A stretch of 64,000 nucleotides of DNA from positions 186,001 through 250,000 of the forward strand of contig NZ_FOTR01000001.1 in assembly GCF_900114645.1 (NCBI RefSeq), read 5' to 3'. A program made the position numbers and the translations under genes. The notes under the pieces are model-generated. The model did not search any database. It saw only the letters and a list, made by a program, of their open reading frames with translations, and was not told the DNA's origin. Shown here one piece after another: positions 18,302 through 28,846 of the stretch. Numbering within the stretch: position 1 is the stretch's first letter; every line of letters starts with the position of its first letter. This DNA comes from Gracilibacillus orientalis. GTDB lineage: Bacteria > Bacillota > Bacilli > Bacillales > Amphibacillaceae.

Positions 18302-19233
18302 TAGTCCTTCCCTCCCGTTATTCGAATTCTTGGATCAATTAAACCGTATAATAAATCAACAATTAAAATGATAACGATGAACATTACTGAAAAAAGCATC
18401 GATGTTCCCATGATAACAGGGTAATCATTCGTATTTATCGAACGGACAAATTGTTCCCCAATTCCCGGTACGGCGAAAATTTGTTCAATTACTAACGTAC
18501 CAGTCATTAAACTAACAGTCATTGGACCTAAAACTGTAATGACGGGAATCACTGCATTTCGTAAAGCATGTTTGAACATTATCGTATTGTTTGAAACACC
18601 TTTCGCTCGTGCCAATTCAATATAATCAGACCCTAATACTTCGAGCATTTCTGATCGCATAAAACGTGCACAGATTGCCATTGGGAAAATCATTAATGCA
18701 ATAGTTGGTAATACGGTATAAATTGGCCCCTCCCAGAAAGATACTGGAAATAGCCTCCATTGCACTGCAAAATAATATTGAAGTAGACCTGCAAACACAA
18801 AAGATGGAATTGATATACCAATTACAGCTAACACGTTTGAAGTATAGTCCCACCAAGTATTATGTCTAATTGCTGCCGTCATACCTAAAATAATCCCCAA
18901 AATAGAACCTATAATCAGCGCTTGTGCACCTAAATGAGCCGATGGACCCAATCTAGTAAGTATAATGTCTGTTACATTTCTATTATCATATTGAAAAGAC
19001 ACGCCTAAATCTCCTTGGACCATCCCAGCCATATACTTCGCATACTGAACAGGTACTGGTTCATCCAGGCCATATTTCTCCATTAATAGTTGTTCTTGAG
19101 CTTCTGTCATTTTGCCACCAAGGTCGTTGAATGGAGAACCTGGTAACAATTTCATAAGAAAAAAAGTAGCAGTTGCTATAATAAACAATGTAATTACCAT
19201 ATAAATAATACGTTGAAAAATATATTTAACCAT
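18301..19233 (-). CDS. oppB: Oligopeptide ABC transporter permease OppB
   Basis: About 310 residues with six hydrophobic segments. It opens MVKYIFQRIIYMVITLFII, then LPGSPF and the EAA loop ELARAKGVSNNTIMFKHALRN, and ends near YGLIDPRIRI. It is the standard OppB/DppB permease architecture. The start ATG at 19233 has AGGAGGTGG upstream; the GTG at 19242 overlaps the ribosome site. It lies about 100 bases after oppA. Confidence 0.95.
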   Translation of the reverse strand: MVKYIFQRIIYMVITLFIIATATFFLMKLLPGSPFNDLGGKMTEAQEQLLMEKYGLDEPVPVQYAKYMAGMVQGDLGVSFQYDNRNVTDIILTRLGPSAHLGAQALIIGSILGIILGMTAAIRHNTWWDYTSNVLAVIGISIPSFVFAGLLQYYFAVQWRLFPVSFWEGPIYTVLPTIALMIFPMAICARFMRSEMLEVLGSDYIELARAKGVSNNTIMFKHALRNAVIPVITVLGPMTVSLMTGTLVIEQIFAVPGIGEQFVRSINTNDYPVIMGTSMLFSVMFIVIILIVDLLYGLIDPRIRITGGKD

Positions 19234-19339
19234 ATCTTCCACCTCCTATATACATTTATTTATATAAAGCGAAAAGAGAGTATAGCGATTATCCCCATCG
19301 ATAACTATACTCCCCTCTCGCCTATACAGTTATAATGTT

Positions 19340-20989
19340 CTATTCAATATCAACATATTTGTAACTGTAGTTATTTCCATAAGGGTTAAATTGATCTAAA
19401 CCTTTCACATTTCCCTTAAATAATACGGACGTTTTACGTTGCATAATTGGAGAAATCACTGCGTCTTCTAGTGCAATTTCTTCAGCTTCTCGCATCGCTT
19501 CAAATCTGGCAACAGGATCATTAGCCAATTCACCTTTAACAGATTCTACAATTTCGTCATATTCTTCGCTGGAGTAGCCAACATCATTGTTTTCTCCATC
19601 TGTTATCCATAGGTCAACGAATGAGATAGGATCAATATAATCAGGACCCCAGCCAGATACAGCTAAATCATATTCTTTATCACGCATAAGTTCCAACTGA
19701 CGTGACCATGGTACATTGTTTGCTTCAATCGTTAAACCTTCTAAATTAGTTTCAAGTTCTGTTTTCATGAATTCACTAATATTTTTCGCGACATCATCAT
19801 CTTTACTTAAGAAAGTTAATGTAATTTCGTCAAAATCTAACTCTTCTTTTGCAGTTGCCCAATATTCTTGTGCTGCTTCCACATCATAACTTAATACATC
19901 ACTTCCTGTTTGGAAGTCTTCACCTGTTTCAGGATGCTCTGCAAAATTTGCTGGAACAAAGAAATCTACTGGTACAGAGTCGTTACCATAGTTTACATCT
20001 ACATATGATTGTTTATCAAATGCTTTTGCTAACGCTTTTCTGAAGTTTTCATTTTGCATGTATTCACTGTTTTCAACAGATTCCTGATTCATTTTCAACC
20101 AGAATATACTTGACTCCGTTAATGAATGATAATCCGGGCTTGTTTGATTATCACTTACTTGTGAACCGGATAATAAAACTCGGTCTAATTCCCCGACATC
20201 ATAGTTAGAAAGCCGTGTATCTGCGTCTTTGATAACTTTAACAGAAATACCATCTAATGCTACATTTTCCGCATCCCAATAACTTTCATTTTTCTCAACT
20301 GTCCAACCTTCTTCTGTGTTCCATTCTGTCATTGTAAATGGACCATTTGACATAATGTTATCAGGTGATAAAGAAAAATCATCGCCTTGTTCTTCCACAA
20401 ACTCTTGATGGGCAGGTAAGAAGTTTGCATTTGTTACATAAGAATCAAAATATGCAATCGGTGTTTCAAGTTCTACCACAAATGTGTGATCATCTTGTGC
20501 ACTTACTCCTAACTCTTCCGGTTCCATCTCTCCAGCAAAAATTTCCTCTGAATGTTTAATTTTTCCGCTCATTAAATAATTACCATAGAATGAACCATTA
20601 TCTGGATTATTTGCACGTTGCCAACCATAAACAAAATCTTGTGCAGTTACTGGATCACCATTCTCCCATTCCGCATCTTCGCGTAAATGGAATGTATATG
20701 TTAAACCATCTTCACTCACTTCAGTTTCTTCCATTTTTGCAATACCAGAAACAATTTCTCCTCCCGGTGCTTGACGATATAATCCTTCATAGACAGTATC
20801 AATCCATTGTGTCGATACATTATCTTCTGTCATGATTGGATCCATTGTCGGAATATCTGATCTTTCCGCTATATTTAAAATCTTTTCCTCATCTTCTGCT
20901 TCTGTGCTATCGCTTCCACTAGAGCATGCTGCTAAAACTAAACCTAAAAATATCGCTACTACTAACAATAACCATTTGTTATGTCTCAT
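19340..20989 (-). CDS. oppA: Oligopeptide-binding lipoprotein OppA
   Basis: 549 residues, a cluster-5 solute-binding protein. The lipoprotein signal is MRHNKWLLLVVAIFLGLVL with lipobox LAAC, so it is anchored outside the membrane. SBP_bac_5 features include IPTMDPIMTEDN, YTFHLREDAEWENGDPVTAQDFVYGWQR and GWGPDYIDPISF. It captures oligopeptides for OppBCDF. It is first in the operon; GGGGG lies before the ATG and a 16-base perfect palindrome lies about 22 bases further upstream. Confidence 0.95.
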   Translation of the reverse strand: MRHNKWLLLVVAIFLGLVLAACSSGSDSTEAEDEEKILNIAERSDIPTMDPIMTEDNVSTQWIDTVYEGLYRQAPGGEIVSGIAKMEETEVSEDGLTYTFHLREDAEWENGDPVTAQDFVYGWQRANNPDNGSFYGNYLMSGKIKHSEEIFAGEMEPEELGVSAQDDHTFVVELETPIAYFDSYVTNANFLPAHQEFVEEQGDDFSLSPDNIMSNGPFTMTEWNTEEGWTVEKNESYWDAENVALDGISVKVIKDADTRLSNYDVGELDRVLLSGSQVSDNQTSPDYHSLTESSIFWLKMNQESVENSEYMQNENFRKALAKAFDKQSYVDVNYGNDSVPVDFFVPANFAEHPETGEDFQTGSDVLSYDVEAAQEYWATAKEELDFDEITLTFLSKDDDVAKNISEFMKTELETNLEGLTIEANNVPWSRQLELMRDKEYDLAVSGWGPDYIDPISFVDLWITDGENNDVGYSSEEYDEIVESVKGELANDPVARFEAMREAEEIALEDAVISPIMQRKTSVLFKGNVKGLDQFNPYGNNYSYKYVDIE

Positions 20990-21010
20990 TTAATGATACC
21001 CCCTGTTATT

Positions 21011-21026
21011 TTTATTTCGAAATAAA
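21011..21026. promoter_or_regulatory. Perfect 16-base palindrome in the oppA leader
   Basis: TTTATTTCGAAATAAA is its own reverse complement and lies just ahead of the oppA ribosome site. The half-site matches the arms of the palindrome before the drug-exporter gene. It may be a repressor site or part of a transcript hairpin. The rest of the 270-base gap to the next gene is AT-rich promoter DNA. Confidence 0.5.
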
Positions 21027-21261
21027 GACAAAACTTATATTAGGTATTATACATATAATTTTCACACAATTCACTAAATTTTTCGTCATATTTCTACAAT
21101 AAGCTATATTTACAGTAATCCTTAGCATTAAATTGATTCTTTATCCCTATTCCTTTTTGCTTATTCTGAATATTGGGTATTTTCTGTAAATTCGGATAGT
21201 TCTGACAATTGCTATTATAGTATGATTATTTCATAATAGCAAAGAAAGGAGTAACAAAATA

Positions 21262-21627
21262 ATGATAAAATGGACCATTCATTTAGCCTTAATTATTGTA
21301 CATTGCTTAGTCTTTCTACTATTTAACTTATTATTTACAAAAAATGCGTCATTACTTGATTATATCAATATCACTTTTTATATGGGGGCATTTTATTTAA
21401 CGATAGGACTCTTACTTTACGTCATATCTAAAAAATTCTTTGATATAACAGCTCTAAGCTTTAGAAAAGTGTTTGCAAAAGTAAACAAGCAGAAAAAATG
21501 GCAGAGTAACTTTGAAGAATACCAATTACCTTCTGATAGAGTTAATACTAATTGGGTTAATTTCTTTTCTATTCAAGGAGGGGCTCTTCTTGCGATTATG
21601 TTTATATTGTTAATATTATATTATTAG
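21262..21627 (+). CDS. DUF3899-type membrane protein
   Basis: 121 residues with hydrophobic segments at both ends (HLALIIVHCLVFLLFNLLF, FYLTIGLLLYVI and GGALLAIMFILLILYY) around a basic cytosolic stretch containing KVFAKVNKQKKW. The layout fits the small DUF3899 family of Bacillaceae; the function is unknown. GAAAGGAG precedes the ATG. It is divergent from oppA and followed by a strong bidirectional terminator. Confidence 0.75.
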   Translation: MIKWTIHLALIIVHCLVFLLFNLLFTKNASLLDYINITFYMGAFYLTIGLLLYVISKKFFDITALSFRKVFAKVNKQKKWQSNFEEYQLPSDRVNTNWVNFFSIQGGALLAIMFILLILYY

Positions 21628-21667
21628 ACTTAAAAAAGTATGTTATATTCTATTAAATCATAGTATA

Positions 21668-21701
21668 GAAAAGGCCTTGGATTTAATCCAAGGCCTTTTC
21701 T
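21668..21701. terminator. Bidirectional terminator
   Basis: GAAAAGGCCTTGGAT and ATCCAAGGCCTTTTC form a near-perfect palindrome with A- and T-tracts on both sides, placed between two convergent genes. Confidence 0.9.
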
Positions 21702-21757
21702 ATTAGTGTTATAGCTGAAGCTTCCTTCTTTTATTAAACAAAATGATACATAACCGT

Positions 21758-23248
21758 TTATTCAGGAATATAAGGTAAATCTAGATTTTCAGGAACGTTA
21801 ATTACATGGGTATCGGTGTAAGCAAGAATTCCTTCCTTGCCGTATTCACGCCCCACTCCAGATTGTTTCACACCACCAAATGGGAAACGTACGTCAAGTC
21901 CTTGAATGGCAGCTGTATTAATCATGGTAGTACCAGCCTGTATATGCTTCGCGATCTCTATGGCATGCTCTTCTTTTCCCCATACAGAACTAGTTAGGCC
22001 AAAAATGCTGTCATTGGCAAGTTCAATGGCGTGTTGATCATTCTCAAAAGGTAAAATAGGGACTGTTGGTCCAAACTGTTCTTTCACAACAATTGGGTCA
22101 TTCTGATCTGCTCCTAAAACGACTGTAGGCTGCATGAAATAACCTTCTTCAAATAAATCTTGATCAAGTATCTTACCTAATTTAACTACTTTAGCACCCT
22201 TACCTTCAGCGTCATCGACTAAACTCTGCACATACTTTGCTTGTTTCTGATTATTAACAGGACCAACCGTAACATTTTCATCAAAAGGATCTCCAACCCT
22301 AATCCACTTGTTAGCTGCCTCCATATACTTTTCGACAAACTGATCATAAATGGATTTATCCACATAAATTCTTTTGGCAATCATACATATTTGTCCAGCC
22401 GTAAGAAAATTAGAAATAACCAAGCGTCTCATTGCCTTTTCATCATTTACATCAAAATCACGTAAAACAATAGCTGCATCGTTTCCGCCTAATTCTAATG
22501 TCATATGTTTGATGGTATCTGCTGCCGCCTTCATGATATGTTTCGCTGTGTCCGTCCCACCTGTAAAGGCTATCTTGGCTACTTTAGGATTGGATGTTAA
22601 TTCAACACCAACTTCTGCTTCCCCATGGACCATGTTTAATACTCCAGGTGGAAATTCATCTGCAATTATTTCAATGACTTTACTAACAGCAAGTGGTGCT
22701 AAAGGACTTGGTTTCAAAACCATCGTGTTTCCTGTCAACAATGCTGGTGCCACCTTAATAGTGGAAAGTGAAATAGGATAATTCCAAGGTGTGATAGCAG
22801 ATACAACACCGATCGCATCTTTTGCAATAATCGTCTTCCCATTATCGTGCGCTTGTACCTCATTTTTTAAAACTTCCGTTACGTTATCACATGCATATTC
22901 CATCCACATTAACGAAACACCAATTTCACCTTCTGAATCATAAAGTGCTTTTCCATGCTCACGTGATAACAATTCCGCAATCTCAGGCGTGTTATCTTTA
23001 ATTTTCTGAATGGCACTTCTCATACGTTTAATCCGCTCTTCAATAGGCGTTTCTCTCCAAGTAGTAAAGGTATCGTGTGCTACGTCAATCGCCCTGATTG
23101 TATCTTCCACTGTATTAACTGGTGCATACCCAACAATTTCATCCGGATGTGTAGGATTTTCACGTGGTGCTTGTTTCTCAGCCTTATACTTTTCCCCATT
23201 TATAATGGCCTCTATTTTAATCAGGCTTTCAGACATAGAATGCTTCAT
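21758..23248 (-). CDS. NAD(P)-dependent aldehyde dehydrogenase
   Basis: 496 residues with the complete family core: PWNYPISLSTIKVAPALLTGN for cofactor binding, FTGGTDTAKHI, catalytic Glu in MTLELGGNDA, catalytic Cys in TAGQICMIAKR, and EQFGPTVPILPF plus PFGGVKQSGVGREYG near the C-terminus. It oxidises an aldehyde to the acid; the pattern is near succinate-semialdehyde/benzaldehyde dehydrogenase types, but the substrate is not readable. AAAGG abuts the first ATG, so the second ATG (codon 5) may be the true start. It is monocistronic between terminator and trpS. Confidence 0.92.
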   Translation of the reverse strand: MKHSMSESLIKIEAIINGEKYKAEKQAPRENPTHPDEIVGYAPVNTVEDTIRAIDVAHDTFTTWRETPIEERIKRMRSAIQKIKDNTPEIAELLSREHGKALYDSEGEIGVSLMWMEYACDNVTEVLKNEVQAHDNGKTIIAKDAIGVVSAITPWNYPISLSTIKVAPALLTGNTMVLKPSPLAPLAVSKVIEIIADEFPPGVLNMVHGEAEVGVELTSNPKVAKIAFTGGTDTAKHIMKAAADTIKHMTLELGGNDAAIVLRDFDVNDEKAMRRLVISNFLTAGQICMIAKRIYVDKSIYDQFVEKYMEAANKWIRVGDPFDENVTVGPVNNQKQAKYVQSLVDDAEGKGAKVVKLGKILDQDLFEEGYFMQPTVVLGADQNDPIVVKEQFGPTVPILPFENDQHAIELANDSIFGLTSSVWGKEEHAIEIAKHIQAGTTMINTAAIQGLDVRFPFGGVKQSGVGREYGKEGILAYTDTHVINVPENLDLPYIPE

Positions 23249-24572
<1,324 letters not shown>

Positions 24573-24574
24573 TA

Positions 24575-24745
24575 AGAAAAGCGCAAAGCGCCCACTTAGA
24601 AACGTAGCGGCTTCAGAATCAACTGAGATAAAGGAATCACAGTGAGCATGTGACGCGATGATAACTTACGCCCAAAGGATAAGGGCGATTCGTTAGTCAC
24701 CTAGTTTCGCGCATTCGCAGGCTAGACACCCACGTGAATTTTATG
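24575..24745. repeat. Dispersed intergenic repeat, copy B
   Basis: A shorter relative of 11705-11935, sharing blocks such as GAATCAACTGAGATAAA, ATAAGGGCGA and GCTAGACA in the same order. It lies directly after the trpS stop and before a terminator hairpin. No ORF. Confidence 0.65.
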
Positions 24746-24750
24746 CTAAC

Positions 24751-24786
24751 AAAAAACCTTGGAGGTAATAATACTCCAAGGTTTTT
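24751..24786. terminator. Terminator between trpS and yjbA (convergent)
   Basis: AAAAACCTTGGAG and CTCCAAGGTTTTT form a perfect 13-bp stem; A- and T-tracts make it usable from both sides. Confidence 0.9.
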
Positions 24787-24791
24787 GCTTT

Positions 24792-25550
24792 TTAAAATCG
24801 TAATGATTTGGTTGAGTAAGGTTCGTGTTCTCGTTCCCATATATCTTCATAAAAAGCTTGCCCTTTAATAATTTGTTTACAAAAAATCTCATGTTTAATA
24901 CTCCAACCAGTCACTAAATCCCGGTATAACTTTTCCCATGCCTCACTGAATGTCATTTTTTTAATCAAATGATATTGCTCTGGTGCCCATTCTGTTAACC
25001 AGTATCTAACTTCTTCAGAACAGCTAGCGACTTCTAATTGATCCAAAGCAATCATTAGTAATTGTTTTAATTGTCGCTCTCTTCTCGTTAGGCCGACCAT
25101 ATATTCTGGTGGTAATGATAAAATGTGAAATTCTTTATCCGAATGGGCAGGTATTGGATATGTCTTGGCAGCTCGTCCCTCAATCAGATCTAATACTAAC
25201 CGCTCTTGACGAGGGATTAACCTGCTTTTTCGAATTGGTATATGATATCCCATCGTATCAAATGTTAATATCGATGAACCGTTCGTGATGACACAAGCAT
25301 AATCGAGCTGTTGCCGTTCTTGATTTTTTCGAATATAGGCACGTTGATAAATCTGATCTAACATAGTTTGAGGTATGTCTTGCAAATCATTTTCAATGTA
25401 TTGAAAGGTTTTGTCATCGATGAAGAGTATCGGTGCTTGATCTAGAATTTCAATACCATCTGACTTTCTCCATTCATGGAAAGGACTTACATTATAGCCG
25501 TTTTCTTCTCCTTCAAACCAATTGACCCATACATCATGTAAATACAGCAT
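24792..25550 (-). CDS. YjbA-like protein (DUF3603)
   Basis: About 252 residues starting [19 protein letters not shown], which matches the beginning of the YjbA family; the function is unknown. Other features are [20 protein letters not shown] and [12 protein letters not shown]. The start at 25550 has GTGAGG nine bases upstream; an extra 18 codons are open before it but include no ribosome site. No membrane segment or signal peptide is seen. Its neighbour relation to trpS is conserved in Bacillus. Confidence 0.8.
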   Translation of the reverse strand: MLYLHDVWVNWFEGEENGYNVSPFHEWRKSDGIEILDQAPILFIDDKTFQYIENDLQDIPQTMLDQIYQRAYIRKNQERQQLDYACVITNGSSILTFDTMGYHIPIRKSRLIPRQERLVLDLIEGRAAKTYPIPAHSDKEFHILSLPPEYMVGLTRRERQLKQLLMIALDQLEVASCSEEVRYWLTEWAPEQYHLIKKMTFSEAWEKLYRDLVTGWSIKHEIFCKQIIKGQAFYEDIWEREHEPYSTKSLRF

Positions 25551-25627
25551 ATGACGAACCCTCACTTTGACTAATCTGTTTATCAAACAGTATGACCAAT
25601 ACAAGATAATTTATTCTTTTATTGCTA

Positions 25628-25843
25628 TTATTTAACAGAGAAAAGTGTCATCTTTTGAACAGATATTCCCATAAAAATAAGGCCAAGGAGGAAAAAATAA
25701 CATTCCATTTTCGTTTGTACAATGACAAGATAATCAAAGAAAGACAATCCAGCTGGTATAAAATTTAAATAAAGAATAATCGAGACGCCACCCGAAATAG
25801 ACAACCCAAACCCAATCAAAAAAAGCAACAAATAAATCACCAC
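25628..25843 (-). CDS. Small two-helix membrane protein, unknown
   Basis: About 71 residues. Two hydrophobic segments are evident (VIYLLLFLIGFGLSISGGV and CYFFLLGLIFMGISV) with a short central loop. The GTG at 25843 is favoured because AAGGGG lies six bases upstream; a GTG at 25861 is also in frame. No family is recognised with confidence. It precedes yjbA on the same strand and may be cotranscribed with it. Confidence 0.6.
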   Translation of the reverse strand: MVIYLLLFLIGFGLSISGGVSIILYLNFIPAGLSFFDYLVIVQTKMECYFFLLGLIFMGISVQKMTLFSVK

Positions 25844-25952
25844 AACCCGCCCCTTAACCACTTTATACTCATTATATGTACAAGCCTCTAATCTATGACA
25901 ATAGCACGTTTATTGACTGACTGTAAGTGAAATAGTTGATTCTTCGCAAATA

Positions 25953-25980
25953 CAAAAAACCGGGCATAAACCGCCCGGTA
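25953..25980 (-). terminator. Orphan terminator-like hairpin
   Basis: ACCGGGC and GCCCGGT form a GC-rich 7-bp stem followed on the minus strand by TTTTTTG. No annotated minus-strand gene ends just before it; the 190 bases between it and the fabF terminator hold no ORF. It might end a small RNA. Confidence 0.5.
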
Positions 25981-26170
25981 CATATACACTAGAAACAAAC
26001 TGCGAACCAGTGAAAGTTTAGAAAAATGAGGCTTCCTCCCATTCTGATTAATGATAAGTGCTACTACATCGCTGCGGAAAAATACTCCCTTTCACCCAAC
26101 TGCATAGAAAATACTTCAGCCTCCACACAAGAAAAAGACGCTTCTGCACAATGATATATATTCTTTATTT

Positions 26171-26200
26171 AAAAAAGAGGACAGTGGCTCTGTCCTCTTG
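26171..26200 (-). terminator. Terminator of fabH-fabF
   Basis: AAGAGGACAG and CTGTCCTCTT form a 10-bp stem around TGGCT, followed on the minus strand by TTTTTTA, eight bases beyond the fabF stop. Confidence 0.9.
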
Positions 26201-26207
26201 ATTGATA

Positions 26208-27446
26208 TTATTGATATTTTTTGAATGCGAGTGTGACGTTATGACCACCGAAGCCTAGTGAGTTACTGATTGCGATATTGGTACCTTGATCAATTGCTTC
26301 ATTTGGTACGTAGTTGAGATCACATACTTCGTCTGGAGTTTCATAGTTGATCGTTGGTGGTAAAATACCATCCTGAATTGCTTTGATACATGCGATCGAC
26401 TCAATGGCACCAGCTGCTCCTAATAAATGTCCTGTCATTGATTTCGTTGAGGAAATATTCATCTTATAAGCATGGTCTTTGAAAACTGTTTTAATCGCTT
26501 GTGTTTCATAGGAATCATTGTACTCGGTACTCGTCCCATGTGCATTTACATAATCTACATCTTCTGGAGATAGTTCAGCAGTATCAAGTGCTTGCTGCAT
26601 TGCACGTGCTGCTCCTTCTCCTTCTGGTGCTGGAGACGTAATATGATAAGCATCTCCTGACGCTCCATATCCAACAATTTCAGCATAAATCGTAGCACCA
26701 CGTTTTTGAGCGGATTCTAATGATTCTAGGATTAAAATGCCTGCGCCTTCCCCCATAACAAATCCATCACGGTTTTTATCGAAAGGTCTACTAGCTATGT
26801 TTGGTTCATCATTAAAAGACAATGCTTTTGCTGACGAGAAACCTGCAAAAGCCATAGGTGTTAATGGTGCCTCTGCTCCACCTGTAATCATGTAATCAGC
26901 ATCTCCACGTTCGATTACTTTATAAGCATCTCCGATTGAGTTTGCCCCTGATGCACAGGCAGTTACAGAACAGTTATTAATCCCTTTAGCACCTAGTTGA
27001 ATCGATACCTGACCAGCTGCCATATCCGGAATTAGCATCGGTACGAAAAACGGACTAACACGACGATATCCTTTATCCATAAATTTTCTAAATTGTTGAT
27101 CATATGTCGCCATACCACCAATACCAGAGCCAATCCATACTCCAACACGACTTGCAATTTCATCCGTTATGTCAAGGTTGGCGTCTTCTACCGCCATTTT
27201 AGCAGCACCTACTGCGTATTGTGTAAATAAATCCATTCGTTTACTTTCTTTTTTCTCCATGTATTCTGTTGGATCCCAATCTTTTACTTCCGCAGCCACT
27301 TTAGCAGGAAAATCGTCTTTATTGACCTTTGTCACATAGTCGATTCCTGAAGTACCAGATTTTAGATGATCCCAAAATTGAGCGATAGTATTTCCCAACG
27401 GTGTCACGGCGCCCATACCAGTAATAACCACTCGATTTTTACTCAT
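26208..27446 (-). CDS. fabF: 3-oxoacyl-[acyl-carrier-protein] synthase II (KAS II)
   Basis: 412 residues. It elongates acyl-ACP with malonyl-ACP in type II fatty acid synthesis. The Cys-His-His triad is visible: Cys in [12 protein letters not shown] (near 163), His in [11 protein letters not shown] (near 303) and His in [11 protein letters not shown] (near 339). GFGGHN near the C-terminus is also conserved. It lies 19 bases after fabH, with GGGAGG before the ATG, and shares the fabH promoter with its FapR-like site. Confidence 0.97.
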   Translation of the reverse strand: MSKNRVVITGMGAVTPLGNTIAQFWDHLKSGTSGIDYVTKVNKDDFPAKVAAEVKDWDPTEYMEKKESKRMDLFTQYAVGAAKMAVEDANLDITDEIASRVGVWIGSGIGGMATYDQQFRKFMDKGYRRVSPFFVPMLIPDMAAGQVSIQLGAKGINNCSVTACASGANSIGDAYKVIERGDADYMITGGAEAPLTPMAFAGFSSAKALSFNDEPNIASRPFDKNRDGFVMGEGAGILILESLESAQKRGATIYAEIVGYGASGDAYHITSPAPEGEGAARAMQQALDTAELSPEDVDYVNAHGTSTEYNDSYETQAIKTVFKDHAYKMNISSTKSMTGHLLGAAGAIESIACIKAIQDGILPPTINYETPDEVCDLNYVPNEAIDQGTNIAISNSLGFGGHNVTLAFKKYQ

Positions 27447-27465
27447 ATCGATTCCTCCCTTTTTT

Positions 27466-28401
27466 CTATTTTCCCCATTTTAATGCAACAGCGCCCCAGG
27501 TTAAGCCTCCACCGAAACCAACCAAGACAACTAAATTATTTTCCTGTATTTTACCGTTTTTTACTCCTTCAGATAAAGCAATAGGTATTGATGCTGCAGA
27601 CGTATTACCATATTTATTAACGTTAACAGCCATGCGATCTTCTCCAATACCTAATCGCTGTCTAGCAGCTTCCATAATACGAATATTTGCTTGATGTGGA
27701 ATTAAATAATCAACATCTTCTTTATCATAACCCGCTTTTTCCACGACATGAACTGATGATTCCGGCATTTGTCGTACAGCAAACTTAAATACTTCTCTTC
27801 CATTCATATAAATATAATCATCGTTTTGTGCTAAATGCTGTCCACCGCTGCCATCTGCACCTAACTCGAAGGATAGTACCCCTTTATCTTCACTTACAGG
27901 TCCCATTACTGCTGCACCTGCACCGTCACCGAATAGGACACATGTATTACGATCAGTCCAATCAGTGATTTTTGATAGTTTCTCAGCACCTACTATTAAG
28001 ATATGCTTATATGCTCCTGTTTCGATAAATTGCTTTGCGGTGATCACACCATACATGAAACCTGCACATGCCGCACTAATATCCATTGCTGCAGCCTTCT
28101 TTGCGCCTAATTGATCTTGCAATTTGCAAGATACTGTTGGAAAAGGTTGATCTGGTGTAACTGTTGCGATAAGAATTAAATCCAGATCTTCTCCTCCAAT
28201 TCCTGCTTCTTCTAACGCTTGTTCTGCTGCTTTATATGCTAAATCAGACGTATCTTCTTTGTCATGAGCAATTCTTCGCTCTTCAATTCCTGTTCTTGTA
28301 CGAATCCATTCGTCACTTGTTTCAACAATTTGTTCCATATCTTTGTTTGTTAACACTTTTTCTGGCACGTAATGTCCTGTGCCTATGATGCCTGCTTGCA
28401 T
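27466..28401 (-). CDS. fabH: 3-oxoacyl-[acyl-carrier-protein] synthase III (KAS III)
   Basis: 311 residues from the ATG at 28401, which has GAGAGGAAGG upstream; an earlier in-frame ATG at 28434 lies before that site. The Cys-His-Asn triad is present: [22 protein letters not shown] and [11 protein letters not shown]. It condenses acyl-CoA with malonyl-ACP to start fatty acid synthesis, and in Bacillaceae prefers branched primers. It is first in the fabH-fabF operon behind a FapR-like operator. Confidence 0.97.
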   Translation of the reverse strand: MQAGIIGTGHYVPEKVLTNKDMEQIVETSDEWIRTRTGIEERRIAHDKEDTSDLAYKAAEQALEEAGIGGEDLDLILIATVTPDQPFPTVSCKLQDQLGAKKAAAMDISAACAGFMYGVITAKQFIETGAYKHILIVGAEKLSKITDWTDRNTCVLFGDGAGAAVMGPVSEDKGVLSFELGADGSGGQHLAQNDDYIYMNGREVFKFAVRQMPESSVHVVEKAGYDKEDVDYLIPHQANIRIMEAARQRLGIGEDRMAVNVNKYGNTSAASIPIALSEGVKNGKIQENNLVVLVGFGGGLTWGAVALKWGK

Positions 28402-28436
28402 GTTTATCCTTCCTCTCAAAGGAATTATTATCAATT

Positions 28437-28455
28437 ATTAAGACTTGGTACTAAT
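28437..28455 (-). promoter_or_regulatory. Putative FapR operator in the fabH promoter
   Basis: Read on the minus strand the site is TTAGTACC followed by AAG and TCTTAAT, close to the known FapR box (TTAGTACCTGnTnTTAAT-like). It directly follows TATAAA, a likely -10 box, with TTGAAA about 15 bases further upstream. FapR represses lipid synthesis genes and is released by malonyl-CoA. The match is by eye. Confidence 0.75.
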
Positions 28456-28638
28456 TTTATAGCATGCGCTCATTTTTTTCAAGTTTATTTAAAGTCTGTC
28501 CACCCAAAGGAAAAATACTCGCTCCCTATGATAATAGAATATATAGCTTGATCCATCCATTTTTATATACTTTTAAAAAAGAAATGAACCCAAACATTCT
28601 AGTGGATTTTCCCATAAGATACTTTAGGAGGGATAGAT

Positions 28639-28818
28639 ATGGAAAAGCAAAATCGATTTGATGAGTTAATGTTGGGTAAGAAGCAAGAGGCAGAGCCGGA
28701 AGAAACAGAAGAAAAAGCCGAGAATTCATTTGATTTATTTCAAACAGTAGAATTATTAAATGACACCTATCAGAAATTATCTCCGCTTAAAAATATTTTT
28801 AAAAACATAAAAAAATAG
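28639..28818 (+). CDS. Small acidic protein (59 aa), YjzB position
   Basis: An ATG preceded by AGGAGGGA opens MEKQNRFDELMLGKKQE, then a glutamate-rich stretch, and SFDLFQTVELLNDTYQKLS with a lysine-rich tail. It is probably cytosolic and mainly helical; the function is unknown. It sits between fabH and med, where Bacillus subtilis has yjzB, but I cannot confirm homology by eye. The stop lies in the arm of a terminator. Confidence 0.65.
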   Translation: MEKQNRFDELMLGKKQEAEPEETEEKAENSFDLFQTVELLNDTYQKLSPLKNIFKNIKK

Positions 28819-28846
28819 CTGTCATTTTATACGACAGCTATTTTTT
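28811..28846. terminator. Bidirectional terminator between the 59-aa gene and med
   Basis: AAAAATAGCTGTC and GACAGCTATTTTT form a 13-bp stem. It contains the stop codons of both convergent genes (28816-28818 and 28838-28840). Confidence 0.9.
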
